From CAG-273 sp963560005 (GTDB taxonomy: Bacteria > Bacillota > Clostridia > TANB77 > CAG-508): a stretch of 44,750 nucleotides of DNA. The stretch spans positions 1 to 44,750 of the forward strand of contig CAUWNG010000022.1 in NCBI GenBank assembly GCA_963560005.1, written 5' to 3'. The first letter of the stretch is position 1, and the number at the start of each line of letters is the position of its first letter. Positions 8,245 through 16,021 of this stretch are shown piece after piece. Made by a program: the position numbers and the translations under genes. The notes beneath the pieces were generated by a model. It did not search any database. It was not told the DNA's origin and saw nothing but the letters and a program-made list of their open reading frames with translations.

Positions 8245-8880
8245 ATGGAGAATGCATCAAAAGCTTTGTTAATGGCAGCATCTGTTCTTGTTGCACTAAT
8301 TATAATAGGAGTACTTGTATGGATGTTTAATTCAATAAGTAATACACAACAAACGGAAGCAGATGCTACAAAAATTGAAATTATGACAGAATATAACAAT
8401 AAAATAGAAAGATTTAATAAATCTGGATTATACGGTAGTGAAGTTCTATCATTAGCAAATTTAATTGAAGATTACAATATAAAGCAAGCAGAATTTCAAG
8501 GATATAAAGAAATTAATTTAATAGTAAAGATTAAATCAATACCTGTAGCAGAAGTATTTACATTTATAGAATATACAAATAAAAATTTAAATTTAACGTA
8601 TGAAACATTAAATAATAAAATTAATGAAATGGTAAAAAAAACTTATGCTAATGGTAAATCAATATCATATTTTGCAGGTTTGAGAACAAATGAATTGGAA
8701 CAAATAAAATTACAATATCCTAAAGATGATGAAATACAAAATATAGAGACAGCAATAGACCAATATAATAGTTTAAAATCAGAAATGACTCAATTTAAAA
8801 CAAAAAGATTTGGAGCACCAATAGTAGAATATGATAAATATACAGGAAGAATAACATCAATGACTTTTACAGAATTATAG
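8245..8880 (+). CDS. Pilin-like protein 1 (MENASKAL family)
   Basis: A 211-residue protein with an immediate N-terminal membrane helix (about residues 7-29, after MENASKALLM) and an extracytoplasmic domain. It lacks a positively charged leader with a prepilin cleavage site. The motif YNNKIERFNKSGLYGSEVLSLAN and the C-terminal strand pair YDKYTGRITSMTFTEL recur in paralogs downstream, so it belongs to a local family. Position just after the platform gene and the N-terminal hydrophobic helix suggest a pilin or pseudopilin. It has a longer central insertion than its paralogs. The start is fixed by aaggagg, 10 bases before the ATG, and by the shared N-terminus. I do not know a named family. Confidence 0.6.
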   Translation: MENASKALLMAASVLVALIIIGVLVWMFNSISNTQQTEADATKIEIMTEYNNKIERFNKSGLYGSEVLSLANLIEDYNIKQAEFQGYKEINLIVKIKSIPVAEVFTFIEYTNKNLNLTYETLNNKINEMVKKTYANGKSISYFAGLRTNELEQIKLQYPKDDEIQNIETAIDQYNSLKSEMTQFKTKRFGAPIVEYDKYTGRITSMTFTEL

Positions 8881-8893
8881 GAGGAGAATGTAT

Positions 8894-9472
8894 ATGGAAA
8901 ATGCATCAAAAGCACTATTGATGTCAGCAAGTATTTTAATAGGAGTTTTAATTTTATCATTAGCAGCATATTTGTTTTATGTATATGGGCAATATAGTGC
9001 CGATACAGTATCAAAAATGGAAGAAAGAAAAATTACAGAGTTTAATAATCAATTTTTAAAATATTATGGAACAACAATAATAGAAGATACTGCTTCAGGA
9101 AAAAATATTGAACAACCAATACTTTGTACAGCACATGATATTATAAGTTTATCTAACATAGCTAAGCAGAACAATGAAAATTTAGGAATTACGGATTTAG
9201 GAACATATAATGAAAATACTAGGTATGTTCAAATTGATATTTTAAAACCAAGAATGTACAATGTAGAATTGGCTTCAGATAAAGCTAAAACTACTTTTAT
9301 ACAAAATAACGATTTAGTAGATGTAATAAAAGGAAATAGTTTAGAAACATCACTACAAACTAAATATTTTAAATGTGTTAATGTTGAAATAAGTAATGTT
9401 ACAAAAAGAGTAAATCATGTAGTTTTTATAGAGCTAACCGAAGAAGAGTACAAAAAATTGACAAATAACTAA
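8894..9472 (+). CDS. Pilin-like protein 2 (MENASKAL family)
   Basis: A 192-residue paralog of the preceding protein. It begins MENASKALLMSASILIGVLI, has one N-terminal membrane helix, and then the family layout: EFNNQFLKYYG, a DIISLSN segment, a YVQIDI strand and a C-terminal FKCVNVEISNVTKRVNHVVF strand pair. Start choice: an upstream in-frame ATG at 8888 lies only 3 bases after the ribosome binding site aggagg, whereas ATG 8894 has ideal spacing and matches the paralogs. Two cysteines in the ectodomain could form a disulphide. Likely a pilin or pseudopilin; this is inferred from context. Confidence 0.6.
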   Translation: MENASKALLMSASILIGVLILSLAAYLFYVYGQYSADTVSKMEERKITEFNNQFLKYYGTTIIEDTASGKNIEQPILCTAHDIISLSNIAKQNNENLGITDLGTYNENTRYVQIDILKPRMYNVELASDKAKTTFIQNNDLVDVIKGNSLETSLQTKYFKCVNVEISNVTKRVNHVVFIELTEEEYKKLTNN

Positions 9473-9481
9473 AAAAATAGA

Positions 9482-9510
9482 TTGCGAAAAAAAATATAAA
9501 ATGTTATAAT
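9482..9510 (+). promoter_or_regulatory. Internal promoter in the pilin-like cluster
   Basis: TTGCGA (9482-9487), a 17-base spacer and a perfect TATAAT (9505-9510). The start codon of the next gene lies only 8-11 bases beyond the -10 box, so a transcript from here would have almost no leader. Confidence 0.55.
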
Positions 9511-9520
9511 AGGATTAATG

Positions 9521-9952
9521 ATGAAAAAATATATTTTAATTATTTTAATGATAGTTTTAATTTTACTATTAATAATTGGATACAGCTTTTATAATTATAA
9601 TCAGGCACAAGCTTTTTATAAAAAAATAAATGAAGATTATGCATCTTATTATAATAAAGAGGTAGTTGGAACAACATTAATTAGTATAATTAATAGAACT
9701 ATAAACATAAATGAAAAAAACTCAATAGATAAAGATGAAAATGATATTTATTATTTAGATAATAATGAAAATTCTATAAAATTATATGTTAAATTTTCTG
9801 AGTCTGATAGAATAATTCCAATGGAAGATATTGCAGAAAAAGAAACAGAAAATTTTGTACAATTTTATGGAACAGCTACATTTAAATGTACAACAATAGA
9901 ATATCACAAAAAGACAAACAATGTAAAATCATTATACTTTGAACAAATATAA
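9521..9952 (+). CDS. Pilin-like minor protein with short N-terminal anchor
   Basis: A 143-residue protein with an N-terminal membrane helix (MKKYILIILMIVLILLLIIG) and a small ectodomain. The N-terminus differs from MENASKAL and looks more like a classic uncleaved anchor. The ectodomain nevertheless follows the family layout: KINEDYASYYNKEVVGTTL, a SIKLYVKF strand and a C-terminal FKCTTIEYHKKTNNVKSLYF strand pair. Two adjacent ATG codons (9518 and 9521) are possible; the weak SD-like agga at 9511-9514 suits 9521 better. Its own promoter overlaps this region. Probably a minor pilin or accessory subunit. Confidence 0.55.
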   Translation: MKKYILIILMIVLILLLIIGYSFYNYNQAQAFYKKINEDYASYYNKEVVGTTLISIINRTININEKNSIDKDENDIYYLDNNENSIKLYVKFSESDRIIPMEDIAEKETENFVQFYGTATFKCTTIEYHKKTNNVKSLYFEQI

Positions 9953-10020
9953 ATATTTAATTATTGATTTTAATATTAATTTATATAAAAAACAAAAGTA
10001 AAATTAAGGAGGAATTTTTT

Positions 10021-10470
10021 ATGGAGAATGCATCAAAAGCATTAATTATAGCAGGAGCTATACTTTTATCAGTTTTAATTATAGGATTAGGTATGTATAT
10101 TTATAATATGGCAGCAGACGCAATTACAGATACTGGTTTAGATAAAACTAAAATACAAGCACACAACGAACCTTATGACAGATATTTAGGAACAAGATCT
10201 GGTACAGATGTTAGAACTTTAGTGAAAAATGTAACTAATAATAATAATTCACATCCAGATGATGAAACACAACAAATAGCAGTTGTTTTTGGTAGTTCAG
10301 CAGCAGGAATAACAGATGTTAATAATAGAGGGTCAGGATATTTATCAGTAGCAGATATTCAAACTAATGTTTTAACAAAAATCAAAGCTGGTTTAACTTA
10401 TACTGTTGATTTTGGATATGATGCAAAATCAGGATTAATAATTGCTGTTGGAATTCAAGAGAAAAAATAA
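10021..10470 (+). CDS. Pilin-like protein 3 (MENASKAL family)
   Basis: A 149-residue protein, the most compact family member, and so a candidate major subunit. It begins MENASKALIIAGAILLSVLI, has one membrane helix, then AHNEPYDRYLGTRSGTDVRTL, an AVVFGSS strand and the closing TVDFGYDAKSGLIIAVGIQE strands. I chose ATG 10021 because aaggagg lies 8 bases upstream and the paralogs start the same way; the open frame extends upstream without a good start signal. It has no cysteines. Assignment as pilin rests on the helix, size and neighbours. Confidence 0.6.
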   Translation: MENASKALIIAGAILLSVLIIGLGMYIYNMAADAITDTGLDKTKIQAHNEPYDRYLGTRSGTDVRTLVKNVTNNNNSHPDDETQQIAVVFGSSAAGITDVNNRGSGYLSVADIQTNVLTKIKAGLTYTVDFGYDAKSGLIIAVGIQEKK

Positions 10471-10492
10471 ATTTAATTTAGGAAAATAAAAT

Positions 10493-11197
10493 ATGGAAAA
10501 TGCAGTTGAAGCTTTAAAAATGGCTTTTGCCGTATTAGTATTTGTAATGGCTTTAAGTATATGTATATTTATGTTTGGAAAAGCAAGAGAAACTTCAGAT
10601 ATTGTATTATCTAGCACAGACCAAACACAATTTTATGAATATGAAATATATTCTAATGATTATAAAACAAGAATTGTTGGATTAGAAACTATAATACCTA
10701 CATTATATAAATATTATAAAGAAAATTACACAGTATTATTTTTAGATACGTCAGGAAAACCATTAAGATTATATAAGACACAAACAAATCCAGAATTATG
10801 GAGTCATGACTTAGATGATGATCCTAACTCTATTCCAGATATTATTAGTAAATACTATAATCATGAAAATAATGAAGATGTTTGTGCATTTGATGTTGAT
10901 GAGGAAACAAGAAGACATGAACCTTGGACTGGAAAACCATCGGATTTTAAAAAAAATTTAGACGCTTTTCTTAATGGTGATGTTTTTACATATCCTAGCG
11001 AAAACGGTAAATATGATTATGGAAGTTCAAAGCAAATTGGAACAGGAGGATTTATAGGTAAATATTCTAATCGCAAATTTAAAGAAAGTTTAGGAGAGTA
11101 TACTTATAATGTAGAAAGCGAAGATGTTGATGAAAATAATGATACATTACTAAAAAACAAAGAAAAAAGAGTAATAGTATATAAATTATTGCCATAG
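10493..11197 (+). CDS. Pilin-like protein 4, divergent (MENAVEAL)
   Basis: A 234-residue protein that begins MENAVEALKMAFAVLVFVMA, with one N-terminal membrane helix. The ectodomain is longer, acidic and different from the other paralogs, with a YYKENYTVLFLDTSGKPLRL segment and no clear GtdV motif. It could be a tip or minor pilin carrying a binding domain. The ribosome binding site tagga is weaker than those of its neighbours. The gene starts 22 bases after the previous stop, so it is in the same operon. The ectodomain family is not recognised. Confidence 0.55.
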   Translation: MENAVEALKMAFAVLVFVMALSICIFMFGKARETSDIVLSSTDQTQFYEYEIYSNDYKTRIVGLETIIPTLYKYYKENYTVLFLDTSGKPLRLYKTQTNPELWSHDLDDDPNSIPDIISKYYNHENNEDVCAFDVDEETRRHEPWTGKPSDFKKNLDAFLNGDVFTYPSENGKYDYGSSKQIGTGGFIGKYSNRKFKESLGEYTYNVESEDVDENNDTLLKNKEKRVIVYKLLP

Positions 11198-11221
11198 AAA
11201 TATTTTTGAAAGGAGATTAAT

Positions 11222-11749
11222 ATGGGAGATTCATTGGTAACTATAATTGCAATATTTTTAGCAGCAATACTTATGTTTGTATTTCCGTTAATGGCACTAT
11301 CAGAAAGAACTGATGATATATCACAGTTAGCTGTTCAAACTGCAACTACTGAATTTGTAGATAATGTTAGAACAACTGGTAATTTAACATTAGATGGCTA
11401 TGAGCAATATCTTCAGACTATATCTGCAACTGGTAACTCTTTTGAAGTAGAGATGCAAATACAACAATTGGATGAAAATCCAGGTGTAAAAGTTACACAA
11501 GCTGAAATGACAAAAATAGGAGAGAATGTATATTATACTTCATATACTTCTCAGATTGAAAAAGAATTAAGTAAAAGAGGTAGAATTAAATTAAAAGAAG
11601 GAGATATGATTTCTGTAACTGTAAATAATACTAACCAGACAATCTCTCAAATTTTAAGAAACTTTTTTTACCAAATATCAGGAAATGATACATATCAAAT
11701 TTTAGCAAAACACGGTGGAATTGTATCAGTTAATGGAAGTGGAAATTAA
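11222..11749 (+). CDS. TadE-like single-pass membrane protein
   Basis: A 175-residue protein with a hydrophobic segment at residues 4-25 (MGDSLVTIIAIFLAAILMFV) and an ectodomain rich in polar beta-type sequence. The segment ERTDDISQLAVQTATTEFVDNVRTTG just after the helix resembles the amphipathic stalk of TadE/TadF-type minor pilins, but there is no confident family match. It carries a good ribosome binding site (aaggag) and ends the pilin-like run; a chain of hairpins follows. A minor subunit that primes assembly is a reasonable inference. Confidence 0.5.
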   Translation: MGDSLVTIIAIFLAAILMFVFPLMALSERTDDISQLAVQTATTEFVDNVRTTGNLTLDGYEQYLQTISATGNSFEVEMQIQQLDENPGVKVTQAEMTKIGENVYYTSYTSQIEKELSKRGRIKLKEGDMISVTVNNTNQTISQILRNFFYQISGNDTYQILAKHGGIVSVNGSGN

Positions 11750-11757
11750 AATTGCTT

Positions 11758-11817
11758 GGGACTAAAGTCCCTACAATTTACAATAAAGTGTAGGGTGGAT
11801 ATTTATGTCCACCTTTT
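11758..11817 (+). terminator. Chain of three overlapping hairpins ending in T-run
   Basis: Hairpin 1 pairs gggac (11758-11762) with gtccc (11767-11771). Hairpin 2 pairs ccctaca (11769-11775) with tgtaggg (11789-11795). Hairpin 3 pairs ggtgga (11794-11799) with tccacc (11808-11813) and is followed by tttt. Hairpin 2 excludes both others, the usual layout of an attenuator. It may partly terminate transcription before the ectodomain gene. Confidence 0.55.
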
Positions 11818-11888
11818 AATTTTACTAAAGAAAAAACAAAATTAATAATTAATATTTAAGACTGAACAATTGAAAAGGAAGGTTAATT

Positions 11889-13619
11889 ATGATAAAAGCG
11901 CAACATTTAGCTATTATTTTTATAATTATAATATTGCCAATATCATTAGTGTTATCAAATTATATACAATCACAAATAGATACAATTACATTACAAACTA
12001 GATATAATTCAAGATTGTATGAATCAACTTATGACGCAGTACAGGCATTTCAAATAAACACTGTTAACAATAGGTATTCTAGTATAAGTGATTCAAAAAT
12101 AAGAGATATTGAAGCATCTGTTAATACTTTTTATAATTCATTATCAAATAATATAAATGCATCTGAAATGGGAACAGAAGCATTAAGACCTTTTGTACCT
12201 GCTTTAGTATATACATTGTATGATGGATATTATATATATTCTAAATATAACAATGTATATCCACAAAATAATGGTAGTGTTAAAAATGAAAATGAATCGA
12301 CAGCAGAGTACGGATTAAAGCCATATATTTATTATTCTGGAAGATACAAAAAAAGAAATAATGATTTTGTGGTAAATTATACTCTTGATAATGCTATTAC
12401 TATATATGGAAAATTTGGAACGGAATATAAAACACTTTCTGGTTATTTAATAAATCCAAAACAAGTACAAGATATTGATTATGCAAGTAGAACTTTAACA
12501 TATAATGGAGTTAAAATAAAACCAGAAATACTTACAGAATATTTGTTATTTACACCAAGGGATAAAGAGGCAGAAAGTGGAAATTATCAATATATAGTGT
12601 ATGATGGAAAAAAAGTTTATTACGATTATAAGAGTACAAATGAAAATCAAAAATATTTTTGGTATGACAATTATAGCAAAACATATATAAGTATATACAA
12701 TACAGAAGTATTAGAATATGCTAAAGCGAGAACAAGTGGTAATAAATTTTATAGCACAAGTGCTTTTGATTATTTTTATGAAGCAGAAAAATTTAGTAGA
12801 GAAGTTATTGATTTAATTGGTACAGTTACCCAAGATGATGCAGTTGATGCAGAAGGAAAAAAGATTGAATTTGCATATAACACGGATAATAAACCGATTT
12901 TTAATACAACAATAAATAATAATGATCCATTAATATCTGGATCTACATTTAACGAAAATAGAATGGGAGTAATAAGAAATTCTATTGAAACAAATTTAAT
13001 AGCAGCAATTGCTAACTATAATTCTTATTCAGGTTATACCTATGAATTTGCATTACCAGTTTTTTCAGAAACTGACTGGGGGAAGATAGTAAATAATATA
13101 TCAGTTATTACTTTTTTACAAGGTATGCCTATAGGGTATAAATATTATAATAATTATTGTATTGTAACTAATGATAAAAATGAAGAAGTAGTAAAAAAGG
13201 ATTCAATATATATTATTACTGCAAATCAAGATGGAACTAATAGAGAATATCATTTGCCTGGATGTACAAAATTAGTAGATAATGAACAAGACAGAATAGT
13301 AGAAGCATATTCAAACTTAAGTTTTATTAGGCAAACTGTAAGAATATCTGAGGGAAATTATTTGTATTTTTACCCACAGATGAGAAAAAATAAAAAATAT
13401 ATAACTGGATGTTATGAATGTATAGTTAATGCATCAGATACATATAAATTAGATGATATAATAGATGGAGAGATATACCATAATGAAGAAATAACTGGTA
13501 AATCTGGTTTAATATATAATAAAGAACAATTAAAACAAGTTAGAACAGCATATATAACAGCTTTGGCAAGAGAAAGATATGATTTATATCAAACAAATAT
13601 TGATGCTATGTCAAATTAA
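11889..13619 (+). CDS. Large membrane-anchored ectodomain protein with putative zinc site
   Basis: A 576-residue protein with one N-terminal membrane helix (residues about 7-27) and a tyrosine- and asparagine-rich extracytoplasmic region. The N-terminal third (IQSQIDTITLQTRYNSRLYESTYDAV) resembles the stalk of TadE/TadG-like proteins. Near the C-terminus, EYHLPGC (His455, Cys459) and GCYEC (Cys508, Cys511) form an H-x3-C plus C-x2-C set like that of Ada-type metal-binding ribbons, suggesting a structural zinc. It lies after the pilin-like genes in the same direction and is likely an adhesin or tip subunit. The hydrogenase genes begin only 17 bases downstream with no terminator between. Ribosome binding site: aaggaagg. 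Confidence 0.55.
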   Translation: MIKAQHLAIIFIIIILPISLVLSNYIQSQIDTITLQTRYNSRLYESTYDAVQAFQINTVNNRYSSISDSKIRDIEASVNTFYNSLSNNINASEMGTEALRPFVPALVYTLYDGYYIYSKYNNVYPQNNGSVKNENESTAEYGLKPYIYYSGRYKKRNNDFVVNYTLDNAITIYGKFGTEYKTLSGYLINPKQVQDIDYASRTLTYNGVKIKPEILTEYLLFTPRDKEAESGNYQYIVYDGKKVYYDYKSTNENQKYFWYDNYSKTYISIYNTEVLEYAKARTSGNKFYSTSAFDYFYEAEKFSREVIDLIGTVTQDDAVDAEGKKIEFAYNTDNKPIFNTTINNNDPLISGSTFNENRMGVIRNSIETNLIAAIANYNSYSGYTYEFALPVFSETDWGKIVNNISVITFLQGMPIGYKYYNNYCIVTNDKNEEVVKKDSIYIITANQDGTNREYHLPGCTKLVDNEQDRIVEAYSNLSFIRQTVRISEGNYLYFYPQMRKNKKYITGCYECIVNASDTYKLDDIIDGEIYHNEEITGKSGLIYNKEQLKQVRTAYITALARERYDLYQTNIDAMSN

Positions 13620-13636
13620 TAAATTTGGAGGAAAAT

Positions 13637-14116
13637 ATGTGCGAATGTGTAGAAAATAAATTAAAAAGTGATATAAAAAAAATATTAGAAATGTACAATA
13701 AAAATAAGGATAATTTAATACAGATATTAAATGAAGTTCAAGAAAAATATGGATATATACCATTAATAGCACAAAAAGAAATTTCGCAATACTTAAATAT
13801 ACCTTTAGCAGAAATATATGGTGTTATAACATTTTATTCAAGATTTACGTTAGAACCTAAGGGAGAATACACAATTTCTGTTTGCTTAGGAACAGCGTGT
13901 TTTGTAAAAGGATCTGAAAAATTATTAGATAGATTAAAGGAAAGGCTTAAAATAGAACCAGGAAAAACGACTAGTGATGGAAAATATTCCTTAGATACAA
14001 CTAGATGTATAGGGGCATGTGGAATAGCACCAGTATTTACAGTAAATGGTGAAGTATATGGAAAGGCAACAGTAAAAAAACTAGATGAAGTTTTAGATAA
14101 TTTAGAAAAAAACTAA
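13637..14116 (+). CDS. hydC: NuoE-like [2Fe-2S] subunit of NAD-linked hydrogenase (HydC)
   Basis: A 159-residue thioredoxin-fold iron-sulphur protein. The four cluster ligands are the pair in CLGTAC and the pair in CIGAC, typical of the NuoE/HydC family. In group A3 hydrogenases this small subunit helps carry electrons between the NADH/FMN subunit and the catalytic subunit. I chose ATG 13637, with tttggagga 5 bases upstream; an in-frame TTG at 13625 lies inside that site. It is followed 16 bases later by the NuoF-like gene. The length is standard. Confidence 0.93.
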   Translation: MCECVENKLKSDIKKILEMYNKNKDNLIQILNEVQEKYGYIPLIAQKEISQYLNIPLAEIYGVITFYSRFTLEPKGEYTISVCLGTACFVKGSEKLLDRLKERLKIEPGKTTSDGKYSLDTTRCIGACGIAPVFTVNGEVYGKATVKKLDEVLDNLEKN

Positions 14117-14132
14117 ATCAAGGAGTTGTTAT

Positions 14133-15989
14133 ATGAAATCTGTAAAAGAAATTGAAGAAATAAGAAAAATAAAAAGAAAAGAAATAGAATTACGAGTAGA
14201 TGCAAATATTAAAACAAAAGAAAAACACATATTAGTATGTCAAGGAACAGGATGTACGTCTTCTAAATCTCCAGAAATTATAGAAGAATTTAAAAGGATA
14301 ATAAAAGATAAAGGTTTAGATAATGTAAGAGTTATAAAAACTGGTTGTTTTGGATTATGTGCAAAAGGACCAGTAGTTATAATTAGGCCAGAAGATACTT
14401 TTTATGCCATGGTAACAAAACAAGATTGTTTGGAAATAATAGAAAAACATATTTTAAAAGGTGAACTGGTTGAAAGATTACTTTGCAAAGATGTGGACGG
14501 AACGTTGGTAAAAAAACTAGATGAATTGAATTTTTATAAAAAACAAAAAAGAATTGCATTACAAAATTGTGGAGTAATAAATCCAGAAGACATAGATGAA
14601 TATATAGCATTTGATGGATACAAAGCATTAGAAAAAGTTTTATTAAAAATGGAACCAGAAGAAGTTATTGAAGAAATTACAAGATCAGGATTAAGAGGTA
14701 GAGGTGGAGCTGGTTTTTTAACAGGAAAAAAATGGCTTTTAACAAGAAATGTAGAATCAGAACAGAAATATGTTATATGTAATGCAGATGAGGGAGATCC
14801 AGGAGCATTTATGGATAGAAGTATTTTAGAAGGTGACCCACATTCTGTTATAGAAGCTATGATTATAGCAGGGTATAGCATAGGAGCAACAAAAGGATAC
14901 ATATATGTAAGAGCAGAGTATCCAATTGCTGTACATAGATTTGATATAGCTATAAAACAAGCAAGAGAATATAATTTATTAGGTAAAAATATATTTGGAA
15001 CAGAGTTTAGTTTTGATATAGAAATAAGATTGGGAGCAGGTGCTTTTGTTTGTGGTGAAGAAACAGCATTATTAGAATCTATAGAGGGGAGACGTGGTCA
15101 GCCAAGAGTTAAACCTCCATATCCTGCAAATAGTGGACTTTGGGGAAAACCTACATTAATAAATAATGTAGAGACATTTGCTAATATAACAAGAATTATA
15201 TTAAATGGTGCTGATTGGTATTCAAAAATAGGAACAGAAACATCAAAAGGTACAAAAGTATTTGCTTTAGGAGGCAATGTAATTAATACAGGTCTTGTTG
15301 AAGTACCAATGGGAACAACTTTAAGAGAAATTGTTTATGATATAGGAGGAGGAATTCCTAATGGTAGAGATTTTAAAGCAGCACAAACGGGAGGACCTTC
15401 AGGTGGTTGTATTCCTAAAGAGCATTTAGATACTCCAATAGATTATGAATCATTAAAAGAAATAGGTTCTATGATGGGGTCAGGTGGATTAATAGTAATG
15501 GATGACTCAAAATGTATGGTAAATTTGGCTAAATTTTATTTGGAATTTACTGTTGATGAATCTTGTGGTAAATGTACACCATGTAGAATTGGAACTAAAA
15601 GAATGTTAGAAATTTTAGAAAGAATTTGTAATGGAGAAGGAAACATAGAAGATTTAAGAAAATTGGAAGAACTATCAATAACAATACCTAAAACAGCAAT
15701 ATGTGGTTTGGGTCAAACAGCTCCAAATCCAGTTATATCAACTTTAAAGTATTTTAGAGATGAATATTTAGGACACATAAAATATAAAACATGCAGTACA
15801 GGAGAATGTAAAGCTTTAGCTAAAATTCAGATAGATCCAGAAAAATGTAGAGGTTGTGGAATATGCAAAAAAAATTGTCCTGTAAATGCTATAAGTGGAG
15901 AAATGAAAATGCCACATCATATAGACGAAGATATTTGTATAAAATGTGGTACCTGTATAAGTAAATGTCCGTTTAAAGCGATAAAATAA
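14133..15989 (+). CDS. hydB: NuoF-like NADH/FMN subunit of hydrogenase (HydB)
   Basis: A 618-residue flavoprotein that exchanges electrons with NAD(H). Domains in order: an N-terminal thioredoxin-like [2Fe-2S] region (about residues 30-110, CQGTGC and CFGLC), the NADH/FMN-binding region with GRGGAGF near residue 190, the [4Fe-4S] motif SCGKCTPC near 477, and a C-terminal two-cluster ferredoxin (CRGCGICKKNC and CIKCGTCISKC). This extended layout is that of HydB in trimeric electron-bifurcating hydrogenases rather than respiratory NuoF. It lies between hydC and hydA. Ribosome binding site: aaggag. Confidence 0.94.
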   Translation: MKSVKEIEEIRKIKRKEIELRVDANIKTKEKHILVCQGTGCTSSKSPEIIEEFKRIIKDKGLDNVRVIKTGCFGLCAKGPVVIIRPEDTFYAMVTKQDCLEIIEKHILKGELVERLLCKDVDGTLVKKLDELNFYKKQKRIALQNCGVINPEDIDEYIAFDGYKALEKVLLKMEPEEVIEEITRSGLRGRGGAGFLTGKKWLLTRNVESEQKYVICNADEGDPGAFMDRSILEGDPHSVIEAMIIAGYSIGATKGYIYVRAEYPIAVHRFDIAIKQAREYNLLGKNIFGTEFSFDIEIRLGAGAFVCGEETALLESIEGRRGQPRVKPPYPANSGLWGKPTLINNVETFANITRIILNGADWYSKIGTETSKGTKVFALGGNVINTGLVEVPMGTTLREIVYDIGGGIPNGRDFKAAQTGGPSGGCIPKEHLDTPIDYESLKEIGSMMGSGGLIVMDDSKCMVNLAKFYLEFTVDESCGKCTPCRIGTKRMLEILERICNGEGNIEDLRKLEELSITIPKTAICGLGQTAPNPVISTLKYFRDEYLGHIKYKTCSTGECKALAKIQIDPEKCRGCGICKKNCPVNAISGEMKMPHHIDEDICIKCGTCISKCPFKAIK

Positions 15990-16021
15990 ATTTGTATCCT
16001 AAGAGAGGAATGTGATTTAAT

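Noticed and set aside
14383..14902. Open frames on the minus strand inside hydB
   Set aside because: They are antisense to a gene with clear family motifs, lack ribosome binding sites and have low-complexity hydrophobic translations typical of AT-rich shadows.
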